Source of the DNA: JASLMY01 sp965226475
Lineage (GTDB): Bacteria > Pseudomonadota > Alphaproteobacteria > GCA-2731375
DNA length: 64,000 nt
NCBI GenBank assembly: GCA_965226475.1
Contig: CBDDDJ010000002.1
Coordinates: forward strand, 744,001 to 808,000
Direction: 5' to 3'
Below the pieces are notes generated by a model. That model saw only the letters and a program-made list of their open reading frames with translations. It was not told the DNA's origin and did no database searches. This document shows, piece by piece, positions 61,873 through 64,000 of this stretch; within the stretch, counting starts at the first letter, position 1, and every line of letters starts with the position of its first letter. A program made the position numbers and the translations under genes.

Positions 61873-64000
61873 ATGACGGCAATCGAAGCGGAGAAGGACG
61901 AGGCCCGGCCCTGGGTCGGGCGGGCGGTGACGCGGAAGGAGGACGCGGCGCTGCTGACAGGCCAAGCCCGCTTCATCGACGACCTCGTCCCGCTCCCCGG
62001 CCTCGCCCAAGCGGCGATCCTGCGCTCGCCCTACCCGCATGCCGAAATCCGCGGGATCGACACCAGCCGCGCGTGCGCGCTCCCCGGCGTCTTCGGAGTG
62101 GTGACGGGCGCCGAGATCGCGGAGATGACCGAGACGATTCCGAGCGTGGTGCGCGGGCCCGTCGCCTACCGGCCGGTCGCGGTCGACAAGGCGCGTTACG
62201 TGGGCGAGCCGGTCGCGGTCGTCGTCGCCGAGGACCGCTACGTGGCGGAGGACGCGCTGGACCTGATCGAGGTCGACTACGCGCCGCTTCCCGCCGTGGT
62301 CGATCCCGTGAAGGCGATGGCCGGGGACGCGCCGGTCCTGCACGAGGCCCTGGTGGGCAACGTCGCCAGTTCGCGCGACTTCGCCTATGGCGATCCCGAC
62401 GGCGCCTTCGCCCGGGCCGACCGAACCTTCCGCCTCGACTATCGCTTCCCCCGCTCCACCGCCACGCCGATGGAGACCTATGGCGTCATCGCCCACTTCG
62501 AACGTGCGCCCGACCGCTACACGGCGTGGTCGAACTTTCAGGGCCCCTTCGTGCTGCATCCGCTGATGGCCAGGGCGCTGCCCGTCCCCGGCAACCGGCT
62601 GCGCCTGATCACCCCGCCCGCGAGCGGCGGCAGCTTCGGCATCAAGCAGGCGGTCTTCGCCTATGTGATCCTGCTGGCCGCCGTCAGCCGCAAGCTGGGC
62701 CTGCCCGTCAAGTGGATCGAGGATCGCCACGAACACCTGATGGCGAGTTCGGCCGCGGGCGAGCGGGCGGGCACGGTGGAAGCCGCTTTCACCAGCCAGG
62801 GCCGCTTGCTGGGCCTCCGCTACGAAAACATCGCCAACATGGGGGCCTGGCTCCGGGCCCCGGAGCCCGCCTCCATCTACCGCATGCACGCGACGGCGGG
62901 CGGCGGCTACGACGTGCGCGATATTGCGATATCCAACACGCTGGTGCTGACAAACACGGTGCCGATCGGCCTCAACCGGGGCTATGGCGGCCCGCAGTTC
63001 TATTTCGCGCTGGAGCGAATCATGGAGCTGGCGGCCAAGGGCCTCGGCATCGATCCGGCCGAACTCCGGCGGCGGAACTTCGTCGCCCCCGACGCCTTTC
63101 CCTACGAGTGCGCCGGCGGCTCCAAGCTGGATGCCGGCGACTACCATGCCGCCCTCGACGAAGCGCTGCGGCTGGCCGACCACGAGGGTCTCGTGGCCGA
63201 ACGCGACGCGGCCCGGGCGGAAGGCCGGCGCTTCGGCATCGGTTTCGCCGTCGGCGTCGAGCCGTCGGGCTCCAACATGGCCTATGTCTCGCTCGCCCAG
63301 CCGGCGGAGGAGCAGGCGCGGGCCGACCGGAAGTCGGGCGCGGCGGCGAGTGTCATCATCGCCATCGATCCCTCTGGCCGGGCCACGGTACAGCTTTGCA
63401 GCACGCCCAACGGCCAGGGGCCACGCCACGGTGGCGGCGCAGATCGTCGCCGATGCGCTGGGCCTCGAGCCCGACGACATCGACGTGGTGACCGATATCG
63501 ACACCCAGCGGAGCCCGTGGGGCATCGCCTCGGGCAACTATTCCAACCGCTTCGCCGCCATCGTCGCCGGCGCGATCCAGACCTGCGGCGAGCAGGCGGC
63601 CGAAAAACTCCGCCACCTCGCAGCCGAGACCTTGGAAGCGGCGCCCGAGGACATCGAGCTGGCGGGCGGGCGGGCCCGGATCACCGGCGTGCCCGATCGG
63701 GGCCTGCCCATCGCCCGCATCGCCGCCAGGGCCCATTGGGATGCCTCCACTCTGCCGGACGGCATATCGCCCGGCTTCCACGAGACGGTGGTGCTCTCGC
63801 CCGAGGTCCTCGGCCCGCCCGACGACGACGACCGCATCGCTTCCTCCGTCACTTACGGTTTCGTCGCCGATATCGCGGCCGTCGAGGTCGATCCCGCCAC
63901 CGGCCGACTGAAAGTGCTCCGCTATGTCTCCGTGCACGATGTCGGCCCTCGATTGAATCCCGGCATCGTCGAGGGGCAGATCTGGGGCGGCTTCGCGCAC
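61873..64000 (+). pseudogene. Xanthine dehydrogenase/CoxL-type molybdenum hydroxylase large subunit, frameshifted (3' end beyond window)
   Basis: From the ATG at 61873 the reading is MTAIEAEKDEARPWVGRAV, TRKEDAALLTGQARFIDDL, then EPVAVVVAEDRYVAEDA, PPASGGSFGIKQAVFAYVIL and LNRGYGGPQFYFALERIMEL, the molybdopterin-binding plan of CoxL-like subunits. At 63417-63420 one extra G in CAGGGG shifts the frame. Homology continues as HATVAAQIVADALGLEPDDI and on past VHDVGPRLNPGIVEGQIWG to the window end. The medium and small subunits are not upstream. Without the extra G the gene would be open to the edge. Confidence 0.85.

Overview
The window reads as a chromosomal segment of a GC-rich alphaproteobacterium, most likely near Rhodospirillales. 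The main evidence is the block purM-purN / DUF2066 / CDP-alcohol phosphatidyltransferase / AI-2E permease / hdaA / ppx / rnd / aspS, an HdaA protein with a beta-clamp-binding N-terminus, a B12-dependent class II ribonucleotide reductase, and the style of the catabolic genes. The species cannot be named. I see no rRNA, tRNA, CRISPR array or prophage.

Layout. 1-9.4 kb holds small catabolic units: a hydantoinase A/B pair, VOC proteins, a muconolactone-isomerase-like protein, a frameshifted enoyl-CoA hydratase translationally coupled to a four-module rhodanese, a DUF1445 protein and RidA. 9.4-13.6 kb holds a MetE-like gene split by an IS1595 element, a TauD-type dioxygenase and a degenerate IS630 element. 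13.7-29.4 kb is the intact core: histidine kinase, metY, a CoA-binding protein, an enoyl-CoA hydratase, ndk, purN, purM, DUF2066, a phosphatidyltransferase, a permease, hdaA, an SDR, DUF2147, ppx, rnd and aspS. 29.4-42.5 kb is a graveyard: a P450 stub, a cytochrome c lacking its heme-ligand His, an MFS transporter split by IS256 and IS66 elements, a liv ABC-transporter operon damaged by IS5 and by indels, and an ISNCY element. 42.6-48.5 kb has nrdJ, a PEP mutase/isocitrate lyase-family enzyme, a cupin and a small membrane protein. 48.6-64 kb has acyl-CoA genes, an RND pump whose adaptor is damaged, two luciferase-like oxidoreductases, a phytanoyl-CoA dioxygenase, two abutting truncated pseudogenes, a frameshifted cyclase-TPR gene, a hydratase and a frameshifted CoxL-like gene.

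The main message is a contrast. Six IS elements of six families occupy about 7.6 kb. Three genes (MetE-like, MFS, livK) can be rebuilt in perfect frame by removing the IS and one target duplication, so these insertions are recent. Single-base indels break several further accessory genes, while the housekeeping block, nrdJ and the RND pump are uninterrupted. This fits ongoing loss of transport and catabolic functions under relaxed selection, as in a recently host-restricted lineage. Error-prone sequencing of homopolymers remains the alternative for the indels only. I did not find a convincing undescribed multi-gene system. The most unusual items are a perfect 23-bp hairpin inside the ISNCY element, that element's long target duplication, and the precise junction between two remnant genes at 58.62 kb.
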